Shown here piece after piece: positions 63,168 to 64,000 of a stretch of DNA of 64,000 bases. The number at the start of each line of letters is the position of its first letter. Within the stretch, counting starts at the first letter, position 1. This DNA is from Opitutaceae bacterium (GTDB lineage: Bacteria; Verrucomicrobiota; Verrucomicrobiia; Opitutales; Opitutaceae). Under the pieces are notes generated by a model. It did not search any database and was not told the origin of the DNA. It was given only the letters and a program-made list of their open reading frames with translations. The stretch is from positions 1 to 64,000 of the forward strand of contig JACSRI010000150.1 in the NCBI GenBank assembly GCA_014879845.1, read 5' to 3'. Made by a program: the position numbers and the translations under genes.

Positions 63168-63190
63168 GCCGCGCGCTCAGAGCGCGCGGC
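63168..63190 (+). terminator. GC-rich hairpin after the DUF255 gene
   Basis: gccgcgcgct and agcgcgcggc form a perfect 10-bp stem with a 3-base loop 16 bases past the stop. The stem is strong but no T-tract follows, so termination is uncertain. Confidence 0.4.
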
Positions 63191-63289
63191 CTGCCCCGGC
63201 CCGCACAGCGGCGTTGACAGCGGCGAACGCGCCCGGATTTGTTGCGCGCGGGTGTCGCGTGTCGCGCCCCGTCCAACCCGTTTCCTCCC

Positions 63290-64000
63290 ATGTTGTCCTA
63301 CTCCGAAATCGTCGCCCGCATGCCTCGCGAGGCCCTTACGAAGATCGACTCGTCCCTCGTCGGCTATCCTCACGTGGCTTCGGGCAAGGTGCGCGATATC
63401 TTCGACCTCGGCGACCGCCTCCTGCTCGTCGCGAGTGATCGCATCTCCGCCTTCGACGTGGTGCTGCCCGATGGTGTGCCCGGCAAGGGAATCGTGCTTA
63501 CCCAGATCAGCCGCTTCTGGTTCGAGCAGACCAAGGGCATGGTGCCCGACCATCTTCTGCCGGACCAGGAGAAGGTCATGGCCGACGAGCTCAAGCTCCC
63601 GGCCGAGCTGCACCTGCGCAGCATGGTGGTGAGAAAGCTCAAGCCGCTCGCGATGGAGTGCGTGGCCCGCGGCTACCTCGCCGGCAGCGGCTGGTCCTCC
63701 TACAAGAAGAACGGCACGGTCTGCGGCCACAAGCTGCCGCCTGGGCTCGGCGAGGCGCAGGAACTGCCCGAGCCGATCTTCACCCCGACGACGAAAGCCT
63801 CAGTCGGCCACGATATGCCGCTCGACGAGGCCGGCGCCCGCGCGCTCGTCGGCGACGCGACCTACGAACTCACGCGCAAGCTCACCCTCGGCATCTACCG
63901 GATGGGCCAGGCCCGCGCCCGCAAGGCCGGCATCCTTCTGGCGGATACAAAGTTCGAGTTCGGCACCGACGACAAGGGCGTGCTCCATCTCATCGACGAG
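63290..64000 (+). CDS. purC: SAICAR synthetase, phosphoribosylaminoimidazole-succinocarboxamide synthase (3' end cut off)
   Basis: The first 237 codons are in the window and the frame runs off the right edge. The enzyme joins aspartate to CAIR in purine synthesis. VASGKVRDIFDLGDRLLLVASDRISAFD is the ATP-site signature, followed by MECVARGYLAGSGW, TPTTKA and ADTKFEFG. The long form starting with an extra leader (MLSYSEIVARMPREALTKI) resembles the larger eukaryote-like PurC of several bacterial groups. The start at 63290 is preceded by tttcctccc, with no Shine-Dalgarno. Confidence 0.95.
   Translation, partial: MLSYSEIVARMPREALTKIDSSLVGYPHVASGKVRDIFDLGDRLLLVASDRISAFDVVLPDGVPGKGIVLTQISRFWFEQTKGMVPDHLLPDQEKVMADELKLPAELHLRSMVVRKLKPLAMECVARGYLAGSGWSSYKKNGTVCGHKLPPGLGEAQELPEPIFTPTTKASVGHDMPLDEAGARALVGDATYELTRKLTLGIYRMGQARARKAGILLADTKFEFGTDDKGVLHLIDE

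Overview
The window is about 64 kb of GC-rich, gene-dense bacterial chromosome. I infer a verrucomicrobial host, probably Opitutaceae-like. The reasons are a PPi-type phosphofructokinase, paired GH94 phosphorylases, a secreted GH10 enzyme with Ig-like and repeated C-terminal modules, long CACGGAT-type intergenic palindromes, and many start codons preceded by C-rich rather than Shine-Dalgarno sequence. No phage, transposase, CRISPR, restriction or biosynthetic cluster was seen. It reads as core chromosome with one dense signalling region.

Layout. 0-7.3 kb: a lipoprotein with two TonB-C-like domains (cut by the left edge), a DUF4380-like protein, cellobiose phosphorylase and a second GH94 phosphorylase. 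A shared TTTAGCNNTAAA-like palindrome lies upstream of each of the last three genes. 7.8-19 kb: a YchJ-family SEC-C protein, an M3 oligopeptidase, a Na/Ca exchanger, a DUF6941/low-molecular-weight phosphatase pair, a large DUF748 protein, PPi-phosphofructokinase, a UPF0114 membrane protein and a TPM-domain protein. 19-22.8 kb: the conserved rpmH-rnpA-yidD-yidC cluster followed by yebC. 22.9-33.3 kb: Fpg-like glycosylase without most zinc ligands, M24 and M20 peptidases, a DUF192 lipoprotein, an unknown membrane protein, TerC, DUF4199, PdxH, a SixA-like phosphatase, an OYE-type oxidoreductase, thioredoxin, a TetR regulator with two matching operators, and tRNA-Glu.

33.6-45.5 kb is a signalling cluster: a five-PAS hybrid kinase with a separate HPt, a REC-HDOD protein, a divergent pair in which both proteins lack the expected phosphoacceptor histidine, and a two-gene kinase operon. 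45.8-64 kb: DNA polymerase I, glutamate dehydrogenase, a PilT-like ATPase, an FMN reductase, an APP1-type phosphatase, PutA, a GNAT, an M20D amidohydrolase, the secreted GH10 protein, a YyaL/DUF255 protein and purC (cut by the right edge).

How the parts fit: secreted GH10 plus phosphorolytic disaccharide cleavage and PPi-dependent glycolysis suggest an energy-saving plant-polysaccharide lifestyle. PutA and glutamate dehydrogenase feed amino-acid carbon into central metabolism. The signalling cluster could tie sensing to HDOD-type output. All functional calls rest on motifs and recalled family features; no database search was run.
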